Positions 48,650-57,095 of a stretch of DNA of 64,000 nt are shown here, one piece after another. The number at the start of each line of letters is the position of its first letter. The first letter of the stretch is position 1. The translations under genes and the position numbers were made by a program. Below the pieces are notes generated by a model. That model saw only the letters and a list, made by a program, of their open reading frames with translations. It was not told the origin of the DNA and searched no databases. The DNA comes from Chrysophaeum taylorii (taxonomy: Eukaryota > Sar > Pelagophyceae > Pelagomonadales > Pelagomonadaceae): NCBI GenBank assembly GCA_029834535.1, contig JAQMWT010000344.1, forward strand, positions 620,001-684,000, written 5' to 3'.

Positions 48650-50947
48650 TCAAGCGAAGTCGTCTTCGTCGTCGATAGGTTGGTGCTCTCGCAGAGACGA
48701 GGGCGATGGGAAGACCTGCATCGCCACTCTCCCAGGCAACCTTGCGGGATCGCCATCGAGATCCATGGGTACTGGTACGACGGGGAGGCGGAGCGGGTTC
48801 GGAGCGCGAGCGTTTACGAAGGCCTCCTCCAAGTCGGCGAGGCTCGTTCGTTGGGGGTCGACGAAATCGTCAAGGAACGCGTTGAAGGCCTCGGAGGCGC
48901 CGGTCGCAGACGCGTCTTCGCGGAGGGCAAGGACGCACAGCGCGGCCGTTTCGTAGAGATCGGGGTCCTCGTCATCTCGCGCGCGTTCGACAAAGCTTTG
49001 GATGCGATTTCGCATCGCGTCGCGCGCTTTGGCGGCGAGAGCTGCGTCGTTGGTCTCTCGCGCAAGGCGGGCGAAGCGTCGGAAGTCGTCGACGGGCTCT
49101 GTCGAGGAGATTGTCGCGACGACCACCTCCGCGCGATCGCGCGGGGCGGCGCGTTCGTGATCTCCGGCCGACGTCGCGTAGAATCGGCCCGGAGCGGCGG
49201 GTCGCTTCTTGTCGGCGGCGTCCTCGGGTCGGCGGGTTTTCCGGACGTGGTCGCGGACGAGGTCGCGCCACTCGGCTGCCTTTTCCACAGCAGCTCGGGG
49301 CACTGGACCGTCGAAGGCGCGGGCGACCGTCTGCTCGCACCTCGTCGCGTAGGCGCGCGCGTCGGGCACTACTCGGTTGCTCTCGGTCATCATCGGCTCG
49401 TCCCCCAGCTTGACGGCCTTGCGAAGTAAGAGGTCCAGAAACCGCTCGCGAACGGGGTTGACCGCGTCGAGGCGGAGGTCGGCGCGCGGTCCTATCGCGC
49501 GGGCCTCCACCAACGCGTCGGCGGCCTCGGCCAGCGGGTGTCTCGCGTCGGCGTCTCGGAAGTTGGCGCGTCGCTGCTTGGCGCGGGCGGTCGGGGCCGA
49601 GAAGAGACCGTGGCGTGGCGCGTCGGCGTCGGTGCGGTCGTCGGCAAAGGGGATGGCGACGGCGAGCAGCGACTCGTCGCCGCGCGCGCAGAGCGCGTAA
49701 AGCTGGACCTTGGGCGACTTGTTGGTCGCGTGCCATCTCGCGATCGCGCACGACTGCTTCGCGCGCAGCGCGCGGGAAATCGCGGCGAGAGCGGCGCGGC
49801 CCCGGTCATCCGCGCCGACCACCAACGTCGCTCCGCCGCCCAGAACGTCTTCGCGGCGCAGGATCGCGTTCGGCGCGACGCGCACGACGGTCGCGTACGC
49901 GTTCTTCTGCGGTTTGGGCCGCACCGTGGAGAGCTCCTCGACGGCCTTCGCCTCGGACTGATCGTCGACAAACACCATTTCCTCGTTTCCAAACTTGTAG
50001 CCCTTGACGACGTCGGCGTCCTCGATCATCCGATCCTGGATCATGGTGAGCTCGCGCCGCCGCTCGGCTTCCTCCTCCTCGGTCAAACCCTCGCCGCCCG
50101 CGAGCTCCTTGAACACCCAATGCCGTTGAATCAGCGTGGCCCCGGGGACTTTGACATCCTCCTCTTCCTCCTCGTCCGCCTGTTTCTTCCACTCCCGGAG
50201 CCCACTGATGCACTCGTACTGCTGCGCGGGGAGTCGCTCCTTTTCCACCAACAACAACTTCTTGCACGAGATCGAGATCGCCGCGCCAATCCGCAGCTCG
50301 AGGTTCTGGAAGCGCGACGGCTTCAAGCGCTCGGCGCCGCGGCCCAGGTGCACACGCAGGGCCGCGACCAACGCCTCCCCCGTCAGCCCGTCCTCCAAGG
50401 CACCCGCCGTCTTGGCCGCCATCGCTCCGAACGCCTTGGCCGCGAGACCCGAAGGATCCAGCTCTCCCAAGACGAACGCGCTCAACTCGAGCGGGTCTTT
50501 GTCGCCGAAAATCTGCTTCGCCGCCTTGCGCAGGCCGTTTTCGTCGTCGACCACGCACCCCGCGTCCGTCAGCACCAGCAGCCTCCGGTGCCCCCGCAAT
50601 CGCTCGGAGAGCTCCTCCTTGGCCGCGAAGATCGCGTCCACCAAACCTACGCGACCGCCCTCGGTGATCGCCTCGGGAACCTCCCCGCGAAGCGCGTCGA
50701 CCACCCCCAGCGCCGCGTGCCGCAGCTCCGCGACGTGGTACACGTGTTCGTACCCGCCGTGCGCCTCGTGCAGCATGTTCTTCGTCTCGCGCGTTCCGAA
50801 CATATACACACCCACTTCGCTGTCCTTGTGCGCGCTGTACAGGTACCACTTCACCACCTCGATGGCCCCATTGCATAGCGCCCTGAACTCTGGAGCCATG
50901 CGGTCGATCACGATGTTCGTCGAGATAGGCTGCATCTTCCCAGCCAT
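48650..50947 (-). CDS. Ku80 (XRCC5) DNA-end-binding subunit
   Basis: 765 residues, single exon, ATG 50947. Order of parts: a von Willebrand A-like domain (EVGVYMFGTRETKN; HRRLLVLTDAGCVVDDENGLRKAAK), the Ku beta-barrel (KKLLLVEKERLPAQQYECISG; YKFGNEEMVFVDDQSEAKAVEELSTVRPKPQKN), then a helical arm and C-terminal domain (RRFARLARETNDAALAAKARDAMRNRIQSFVERARDDED) ending in acidic DDEDDFA. Ku70/Ku80 encircle broken DNA ends and start non-homologous end joining, and also act at telomeres. The vWA metal site is not preserved, as usual for Ku. Ku70 is not in this window. Confidence 0.9.
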   Translation of the reverse strand: MAGKMQPISTNIVIDRMAPEFRALCNGAIEVVKWYLYSAHKDSEVGVYMFGTRETKNMLHEAHGGYEHVYHVAELRHAALGVVDALRGEVPEAITEGGRVGLVDAIFAAKEELSERLRGHRRLLVLTDAGCVVDDENGLRKAAKQIFGDKDPLELSAFVLGELDPSGLAAKAFGAMAAKTAGALEDGLTGEALVAALRVHLGRGAERLKPSRFQNLELRIGAAISISCKKLLLVEKERLPAQQYECISGLREWKKQADEEEEEDVKVPGATLIQRHWVFKELAGGEGLTEEEEAERRRELTMIQDRMIEDADVVKGYKFGNEEMVFVDDQSEAKAVEELSTVRPKPQKNAYATVVRVAPNAILRREDVLGGGATLVVGADDRGRAALAAISRALRAKQSCAIARWHATNKSPKVQLYALCARGDESLLAVAIPFADDRTDADAPRHGLFSAPTARAKQRRANFRDADARHPLAEAADALVEARAIGPRADLRLDAVNPVRERFLDLLLRKAVKLGDEPMMTESNRVVPDARAYATRCEQTVARAFDGPVPRAAVEKAAEWRDLVRDHVRKTRRPEDAADKKRPAAPGRFYATSAGDHERAAPRDRAEVVVATISSTEPVDDFRRFARLARETNDAALAAKARDAMRNRIQSFVERARDDEDPDLYETAALCVLALREDASATGASEAFNAFLDDFVDPQRTSLADLEEAFVNARAPNPLRLPVVPVPMDLDGDPARLPGRVAMQVFPSPSSLREHQPIDDEDDFA

Positions 50948-51092
50948 CTTCTTCTTCTTCTTCTGGTTGGTATATTCCTAGGGTTTCGTTTTCTTTCGTT
51001 CGTAATCAAGGCGGGAGGGAGGGAAGACTACTACTTCAAGTCTCGTTGTGGTAAAAGTAATTCGGTGACGACACAACGCGACCTGATTGACG

Positions 51093-51947
51093 ATGGCTCG
51101 TGTCACGAGACGCCACTTCGTTCAGGGCGCCGTCCTGCGGACGATCCCGATCGTGATGCCAACTCTGTTTGTCGTGATGACCGTCAGCGTGGGCTTCGCC
51201 AAACATGCTCTCCGCAAGATTCTCAACGAAGTTTCAGCGGAACCCCTCAACGCGAGACGACACTTTGTTAACGACGTGGAATTCTACTTCAACGTCTGGA
51301 TCTCGTACGTCTGCATCCTTGACACGTTCGTGCTGATCGCCGTAGTGCTGAGCTCCGGCTTGGCGCGAAACCTCTCGAGAGAGGTATTGCGACGCGCGGG
51401 GGCGTACCTATGCATCGACACGGAGCCCGCGTACTTCGCCATCTTCTTCGCATCGGCCTGGTTGTGCGTGTGGATCGCTCTCGCCTTTGGTGCCTTCTGC
51501 GCCGGGGGTGCACTCCTCGTGCTGCTGGTGCGGGTGCTCTGCAAAGAGTCTACTCTCGCCTCGAAGTACGCCGTCGCCTTCGTCGCGCAGCAGCTCGACA
51601 AAAAGTCACCATTGCGCATCACCTTCTGCGCGACCAACTTGACCGACGATGCGCTCGAGTACTACGAGGCCCTTGCGGACGACGACATCGTCGGCGACGA
51701 TGCGTCCTGTCTCTCGAACCTCGACGACTTCTGCGACCCCTTTATCCACCATCTACACCACAACACCGTGCGTCTCGCTGCCTCGGCAGCAATCATGTCC
51801 GTCATCCAAATCCACGTCGCTATTCTCGCCATCGAGCGATTCCGCTACTTCGCCCCACCCCCCCAGCTCCCGCCCGAGCCGCCGGCCCCCTTTGCTGACT
51901 TCGTCGCGACGACCTCAGCTTACCAAGAAAAGGTGCCCTTGATCTAA
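51093..51947 (+). CDS. four-helix integral membrane protein, unknown
   Basis: 284 residues from ATG 51093. Helices lie at about 15-37 (VLRTIPIVMPTLFVVMTVSV), 65-90 (FNVWISYVCILDTFVLIAVVLSS), 115-148 (YFAIFFASAWLCVWIALAFGAF) and 235-255. Between helices 3 and 4 an acidic soluble loop (NLTDDALEYYEALADDDIVGDD) faces one side. The tail is Pro-rich. No transporter or channel signature is recognised. Confidence 0.7.
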   Translation: MARVTRRHFVQGAVLRTIPIVMPTLFVVMTVSVGFAKHALRKILNEVSAEPLNARRHFVNDVEFYFNVWISYVCILDTFVLIAVVLSSGLARNLSREVLRRAGAYLCIDTEPAYFAIFFASAWLCVWIALAFGAFCAGGALLVLLVRVLCKESTLASKYAVAFVAQQLDKKSPLRITFCATNLTDDALEYYEALADDDIVGDDASCLSNLDDFCDPFIHHLHHNTVRLAASAAIMSVIQIHVAILAIERFRYFAPPPQLPPEPPAPFADFVATTSAYQEKVPLI

Positions 51948-52061
51948 AACGATCGATGCCTGGGGCTTTTCATATCTCCTTACCCTGATCGCCGACCGCA
52001 TGGTTGCGATGGAGGACGGTGCCTCATGAATCCTGAGCCTTGCGAGGGCATCCGCCCTCCC

Positions 52062-52354
52062 GGCGTTGGTTGGCACCTATTCGCCTCCCGGGCGGGCCGG
52101 TTGGCAGCCGGAACGTTCGCAGTGGGACGGGGTATGGCCGGGGGGCGAAGACGGAAGGTTATCGACGAGTTGGTTGTCAGTTACATCGCGGTCTCCTCGT
52201 CGAATGGCGACAAGCTTGATGGTCACTCTCCGCCGACCGACCTTTTTTTCGGCGCTCCTCGTCCACAGGCCCGTGATTCCGGACTGGCTCCTGTCAGTCC
52301 GGCCGGGCTCCCATGCTCGGGAGAGGCCTGGAGTTAGTTAGTTAGTTAGTTAGT
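52062..52354 (+). repeat. dispersed (GTTA)n-tailed element, copy C
   Basis: About 293 bp, roughly 93-95 percent like copy A by eye. It differs by a T-run expansion near 52245, which breaks the shared frame there, and by point changes. The tail has six GTTA units. No convincing target-site duplication is seen. Confidence 0.82.
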
Positions 52355-52364
52355 TTAATACAAG

Positions 52365-52690
52365 TCCAGGCCAGTAAGTTCACCTAGTCCCAATCTCTAA
52401 CCCCAGTAAGTTCACCTGGTCCCAGTAAGTTTCATATAAGTTCACCTGGTCAGTAAGTTCACCTAGCTCACACCAACTCCTTCGAGCTCGTCGCTCTCGC
52501 CTCCGCCAATCTAAGCTGCTTTGATCCGCACGCGCCGCCAACCTTTTAGTGTACTCTAAAAACCCTTTACTCTAAAAACCCCAGTATGTTCACCTGGTCC
52601 CAGTTTCACCTGGTCACTCAGCTCACCTAGTCCCAATCTCCAACCCCAGTAAGTTCACCTGGTCCCAGTAAGTTCACCTACAGTGCGCGT
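52365..52690 (+). repeat. interspersed short repeats around AGTAAGTTCACCTGGTCCC
   Basis: At least eight full or partial copies of a roughly 19 bp unit occur in 325 bp, some as CAGTAAGTTCACCTAGTCCC and some shortened to TTCACCTGGTC. A longer compound unit, CCCAATCTC-AACCCCAGTAAG, appears twice. They are separated by unrelated text and are not a regular tandem array or CRISPR. They abut the Helitron helicase fragment. Confidence 0.75.
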
Positions 52691-53205
52691 GTAGACGCCG
52701 TGAGGGGGCTTATCGGTATTGCGCAGCACGTGTGGGGTAGGGTGGAGTCGTCGACCCAGATGAGTATATCCTCGGGGATGCCGATCGACAGAGAGCCACG
52801 TAGAGCTGGACGTGGCAGAAGACGGGCTTGGGAAAGAGGACGCTGACCTCGCGGGGCGTCTGGCCCAGGCTCTTGTTGATCGTTTGGCGTAGGCGGGCCT
52901 AACGACACGATCGATCATGTATCTTGTACCGTTGCAGTGGCCGTGCGACGGGTCGAGGTTTCGAAGACCTTAAGCTCGCGCTCAAAGTCAGCATCCCGTT
53001 GGTTGTCAGGGAGTTCCGACCCAACCTAGTCTGCCGAAAAGAACTCCGACGCCTCGTCTCCGGGAAAAAAAGGCCGCGGTCATGCGCGCGTTGTCAGCAT
53101 CGACAACATCGTTTCGACGGGGCGTGAGAATGGCGCGCTGAAAGAGCCGCCGCGGCTCGTGGAAATAGTCTGCGAGGTCGCCGTAGACGGCTTGGAGGAT
53201 CACTG
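52690..53205 (-). mobile_element. Helitron-type PIF1 helicase remnant
   Basis: Minus-strand reading, in changing frames, gives the C-terminal order of Helitron helicases: AVYGDLADYFHEPRRLFQRAIL, TPRRNDVVDADNAR, LRNLDPSHGHCNGTRYMI, TINKSLGQTPREVSVLFPKP, VFCHVQLYVALCRSAS. These match the family text (RAILTPxNxxVDxIN, LLRNLDPxxGLCNGTR, TINKSQGQT, GQLYVALSRV). Frame changes between blocks show decay. Upstream Rep and helicase parts are absent from the window, and no clear TC or CTRR end was found. Confidence 0.78.
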
Positions 53206-53459
53206 TCTGGCCTCGCGCCTACCTGATCCTTACTCTCGGGCCTACCTGATCCTTACCCTAAATCGAGGGACAAACAGACAGACAGACAGACAAACAAACA
53301 AACAAACATCTGTCGATTAGTAGTTAGGAAAAAGTCGAACTGATATCAGTGATAATTAATTAATAAGGCGGGAACTGCGAGCCGGGTCACTGGGGTTAAT
53401 TATCATTTACAACTTTTTGACTTCTTTCAGTATTCCGTCCAAGGGTTATTATTAATTGA
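53206..53459. repeat. spacer with direct and tetranucleotide repeats
   Basis: A 17 bp direct repeat GCCTACCTGATCCTTAC at about 53217 and 53240, then (ACAG)n changing to (AAAC)n at 53271-53308. It holds no gene and may include the rhodanese promoter. Confidence 0.6.
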
Positions 53460-53993
53460 ATGCCAGGGTCTTTGAACGCCGCGCGAGAGTCCGCGCGAGA
53501 GTACTGCGCGCAGTACAAAATGCGGGCGTTGGCCGCAGAGGAACTCATCGAGCTACGGGAGCGCGAGAACAACGTGGTTCTCGTCGATGTTCGAACAGCG
53601 CCCGAGCGGAGAGTGTCGCGCATCAAGGGGAGCCTTTCGACGAGAGAATTCGAGGCGCTTTCGTTTGACGCGCTCCGCAATCAAACGGTCGTGTGTTACT
53701 GCACGGTCGGCAAGCGCAGCGGCGACTACGCGACTGCGCTTGCCGGTCGCGACAACAAACCCTGGCGACACCTCTTCAACTCGGAAGGCATCGTTCCCTA
53801 CTCGCACCATCCCGAGGCGTTGTCGTCGTCGTCGTGTTCTCGGAATTGTCTGGTGGACGAGGAGGGCGCGGCTGCGACGAAAATCCATGTATTTGCGTTT
53901 CGGTGGGACCTCGCGTCGGATGCGTTTGCACCGGTCCAGTTTGGACCCCTCGGCGCCCTGGCCGCCGCCATCGCACCCAGTCTTCTCGAGTAG
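53460..53993 (+). CDS. rhodanese-domain protein
   Basis: 177 residues from ATG 53460. The rhodanese fold is clear: LAAEELIELRERENNVVLVDVRTAPERRVSRIKGSLS, then the active-site loop VVCYCTVGKRSGDYATALAG with catalytic Cys in CTVGKR (the CxxxxR loop), then WRHLFNSEGIVPYSHH, typical of algal single-domain rhodaneses. It transfers sulfane sulfur or acts as a phosphatase-like sulfur carrier. No obvious targeting peptide. An upstream exon cannot be excluded because CTTTCAG precedes the start. The C-terminus (KIHVFAFRWDLASDAF) is also conserved in this type. Confidence 0.85.
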   Translation: MPGSLNAARESAREYCAQYKMRALAAEELIELRERENNVVLVDVRTAPERRVSRIKGSLSTREFEALSFDALRNQTVVCYCTVGKRSGDYATALAGRDNKPWRHLFNSEGIVPYSHHPEALSSSSCSRNCLVDEEGAAATKIHVFAFRWDLASDAFAPVQFGPLGALAAAIAPSLLE

Positions 53994-54052
53994 TAGTCTG
54001 GTCCCCCCCCGACCTCCTCGAAGAAGAAGAAGAACAACAACATACGTATAAT

Positions 54053-56866
54053 TTAGGCGGCGACCGTCTTGACGCGGTCATTGGTGGGGTCAACCGGGGG
54101 TTTTAGGTGAAGCGTGGCGGGACGCCTGGCGCCGCGGTCTCCGATTGACCAGGTGCCCGACTTGAGAAAGTCGGGCGTGAGCTTTTGGTGGAGGTGGGAA
54201 ACCTGGTCGGCGTGGACGTAGCCGTAGGCGATCGTTTTGCGGAGGGCGTGGGAAAAGGCGGTCGATCGGACGAGACCAACGCAGGTGTCGTCGTCGTACC
54301 AGAGGGTCTCGGCGCCGTGGAGTGGCGCGGCGTTCGCGGGGGGCTCGACCGAAAACGGTTCGCCGTCGTCATCGTCGTCGTTAATAGAGAGGCAGACGAG
54401 GCGCTTGCGCGAAAAGACGCCAGCCTTTCTGGCCTCCTCGAGGGCCGCGCGGCCGATGAAGTCGTCGACGTCTCTCGACGTGTTTTTGAGGCGGGGGGCG
54501 ACGGCGAAGCCGATGGCAGCCTCGAAGGGCGTTTCGGCGTTGGAGAGGTCGGCGTGCCAGTGGCGGTATCCCTTTTCCGCCGAGAGCGAGTCCATGGCGC
54601 GGTAACCCGCGTCGACCGCCCCGATGGCGGCGTAGATTTCTTTGGCGCGGTCGTAGGGCGCGTGGAGCTCGAAGCCGAGCTCGCCGACAAAGGTGAGCCG
54701 GATTACGCGGACGCCCGGAACGCCCGCGACGGTCACGTTTTCGAGGGCAAAGGAAAAGGGGAGGAAGGCGTCCATGTCGAAGGTTGGGTCGATGGTCGGG
54801 GGGCCGAGGCGGGCGCCGTCGACGAGGGGCGCGAGGACGCGGCGCGAGAGCGGACCCTGCACCGAAATAACGGCGAAATCGTCAGATCGATCGACGAGAG
54901 TCGCGTCGAAGCGATTGATGTTGTCGCGGATCCAGGCGGCGTCGCGCGAGCAGGTGGATCCGCCCGAGACGAAGTAGAGGTTGCCATTCCGCAGCCTCGT
55001 GACCGTGAGGTCGGCCTCGACGCCGCCGTTGGCGTTGCAGAGGGGCGTGTACGTGGTTTGGCCGACGCCCGGACGGAGAGCGGCCGCGCACACGTGGCGC
55101 GCTGCCGCCTCGGCCTGCGGGCCCGCGAGTTCGAACTTACCAAAGTAGCTCTGGTCGAAGACGACCGCGGAGTTGCGCGCCGCGCGGCACTCGGCGGCGA
55201 CGAGCCCAAAAGACTTGCCCCAGCCGAACGCGAGCTCGCCCTCGACGACGTCGTTGTAGGGATTCGTCGCGTGCCGCCGCGTCGACTCCGCAATATCACC
55301 CTTCCAGTCGAGTCGCCAGGCCGCGTCGTCGTCGTCGTAGGCGCCGTAGTAGTCGTACGGCAGCGGCTCGAGTCGTTCTTGCCTATTCGGAACAAACCAC
55401 CCCGGCCGCTCGAAGCCGTGTCGCGATTGGAAGACGCAGCCGCGGTCGGCGAGGGCCTCGTGGAGAGCCGAGGTGCGGTGGAGGCGGCCCGCGAGGGGCT
55501 CGTCGTGGGGAAAGACGATCGCGTAGGTCTTGGCGTAGGATTCGTGAGTCGTGCGCTTGACCCACTTGGGGTCGCGCGAGCACGACGCGTGGAAGCGGCG
55601 CGGGTCCAAGGCGAAGAGGTCGGCCGAGGTCGCGCCACCGTCGCAGACATATTCGGCGAGGTGCTCGCCGACGCCGCCGGCGAGCATCATGCCCATGCTG
55701 TTGAAGCCGCAGGCGAGGAACAGTCCCCCGAGGTCGGGCGAGGGTCCGACGAGGGGTTTGTGGTCGGGCGTGAACGACTCCGGACCGCAGACGGTCGACT
55801 TCACCCCGACGTCCTCGACGACGGGGCACCGGCGGAAGTGTCCCTCGAGGTTCTGGGAGAAGGTTTCCCAGTCTAGATCGTACAAAGAGAAGGCAAAATC
55901 GGGAGTAACGCGCCGAAATTCGGGGTTGGTCTCGTAGCCGCCCAGCGCCAGCGCGTCGCCCTGCGCCTTGACGTAGATCGAGAGCTCGTGGTCGCGGACG
56001 TTGGGGATAGCCTTCGATGATGATGATGATGATGATAAGGCCTCCTGAAGGTCGGGGATGCTTTCGGTGACGACGTAGGCGTGCTTCATCGCGAGGAGCG
56101 GGAGGTCGGGGATCGGGGAATCGAGCGTCGCGAGAACGTCGTTCGCCCAGGCGCCGGCCGCGTTGACGACGTTCCGAGTCTCTATTCGCCTCCCGTCCTC
56201 CGTGACGACCGCGCGGACGTGGCGTCGAAACACACCCTCGCAGGTCTCGATCCTCGCACACCTCGTATGTTCGGCGAAGATTGCGCCAAACCGGGCCTTG
56301 GCGACGCGGCGGTAGGCGTCGCAGACGTTGGAGGCGTCGATCGTGCCGTCGCCCGGCGAGTACATCGAGCCGACGAGGTCGTCAACGTTGAGGAGAGGGT
56401 GGATGTCGCGAGACTCGGCGGGGGAGACCATGTGGGCCTCGATGTTGTAAAATTTTCCCATCTCGGCGAGGCGCTCGTACTCGGCGAGGCGTTCTCGAGT
56501 CGTCGCGACGAACAGCCCGCCGTTCGCGGAGAAAATCGACCCGCGCCGCGACCCGGGGGTTTCCTTTTCGATTTCCTCGAGGGCGTCCTCGAGTTCGAGG
56601 CACCGCATTCTCGTTTTTTCGTGGAGTTCGACGTCGACGTACGATGGCCGCAGCCGCCACAGCATCCCCGCCGTGTGCCAGGTCGTGCCCGCCGTCAGGG
56701 TGTGGGCCTCGAGGAGCACCGTTCGCAGCCCGCGCGCAGCGAGGTGGTAGGCCGCCGAGGCCCCGACTGACCCGCCGCCGATCACCACCACGTCCGCGCT
56801 CGCGGGCAACAAAGCCGCACTCGTCGTCGTCGTCGAGGCGCGACGCGCCAGGCGGCCCCCGAGCAG
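54053..56866 (-). CDS. sarcosine dehydrogenase-like flavoenzyme, mitochondrial
   Basis: 937 residues from ATG 56866; the open frame further upstream is antisense to the next gene. MLLGGRLARRASTTTTSAALL fits a mitochondrial presequence. The FAD site is VVVIGGGSVGASAAYHLAARG, with the flavin-linking region GTTWHTAGMLW. Then DAO-fold text runs to CGPESFTPDHKPLVG, the FAO/GcvT-like domain to FDQSYFGKFELAGPQAEAA, and the folate side to EKGYRHWHADLSNAETPFEAAIGFA, which favours sarcosine over dimethylglycine dehydrogenase. It should oxidise sarcosine to glycine, passing formaldehyde to tetrahydrofolate and electrons to an electron-transfer flavoprotein. It shares a 229 bp divergent promoter with the betaine-oxygenase fusion gene. 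Confidence 0.85.
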   Translation of the reverse strand: MLGGRLARRASTTTTSAALLPASADVVVIGGGSVGASAAYHLAARGLRTVLLEAHTLTAGTTWHTAGMLWRLRPSYVDVELHEKTRMRCLELEDALEEIEKETPGSRRGSIFSANGGLFVATTRERLAEYERLAEMGKFYNIEAHMVSPAESRDIHPLLNVDDLVGSMYSPGDGTIDASNVCDAYRRVAKARFGAIFAEHTRCARIETCEGVFRRHVRAVVTEDGRRIETRNVVNAAGAWANDVLATLDSPIPDLPLLAMKHAYVVTESIPDLQEALSSSSSSSKAIPNVRDHELSIYVKAQGDALALGGYETNPEFRRVTPDFAFSLYDLDWETFSQNLEGHFRRCPVVEDVGVKSTVCGPESFTPDHKPLVGPSPDLGGLFLACGFNSMGMMLAGGVGEHLAEYVCDGGATSADLFALDPRRFHASCSRDPKWVKRTTHESYAKTYAIVFPHDEPLAGRLHRTSALHEALADRGCVFQSRHGFERPGWFVPNRQERLEPLPYDYYGAYDDDDAAWRLDWKGDIAESTRRHATNPYNDVVEGELAFGWGKSFGLVAAECRAARNSAVVFDQSYFGKFELAGPQAEAAARHVCAAALRPGVGQTTYTPLCNANGGVEADLTVTRLRNGNLYFVSGGSTCSRDAAWIRDNINRFDATLVDRSDDFAVISVQGPLSRRVLAPLVDGARLGPPTIDPTFDMDAFLPFSFALENVTVAGVPGVRVIRLTFVGELGFELHAPYDRAKEIYAAIGAVDAGYRAMDSLSAEKGYRHWHADLSNAETPFEAAIGFAVAPRLKNTSRDVDDFIGRAALEEARKAGVFSRKRLVCLSINDDDDDGEPFSVEPPANAAPLHGAETLWYDDDTCVGLVRSTAFSHALRKTIAYGYVHADQVSHLHQKLTPDFLKSGTWSIGDRGARRPATLHLKPPVDPTNDRVKTVAA

Positions 56867-57095
56867 CATTGTGTTGTTATTCTTCAACCCTAGTTTTTTT
56901 TCCGTTCGTTGGCGAACATGCCCGAAAACGCACAAGGTTTCGTAAGACGCAACGGCAGATACATGCGAAAGTCTATTGAATCGGTCATGTTGAAGTAGAG
57001 GGGGGCATCCCATCATCTTCTGTTCTCCTCCGCAACAAATTTGACTGGTGCTACTGCTGCTGCCGCCGTCGTCGTCGTCGTCGGTATCGTGATTC
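56867..57095. promoter_or_regulatory. divergent intergenic region of the betaine catabolism gene pair
   Basis: 229 bp between start codons of sarcosine dehydrogenase (minus) and the fusion gene (plus), long enough for a shared bidirectional promoter. A poly-T run and (GTC)n at about 57067-57082 are visible; no certain TATA or initiator. Confidence 0.5.

Noticed and set aside
52365-52690. CRISPR array.
   Set aside because: Units are degenerate, spacing is irregular, and the context is a eukaryotic nuclear genome.
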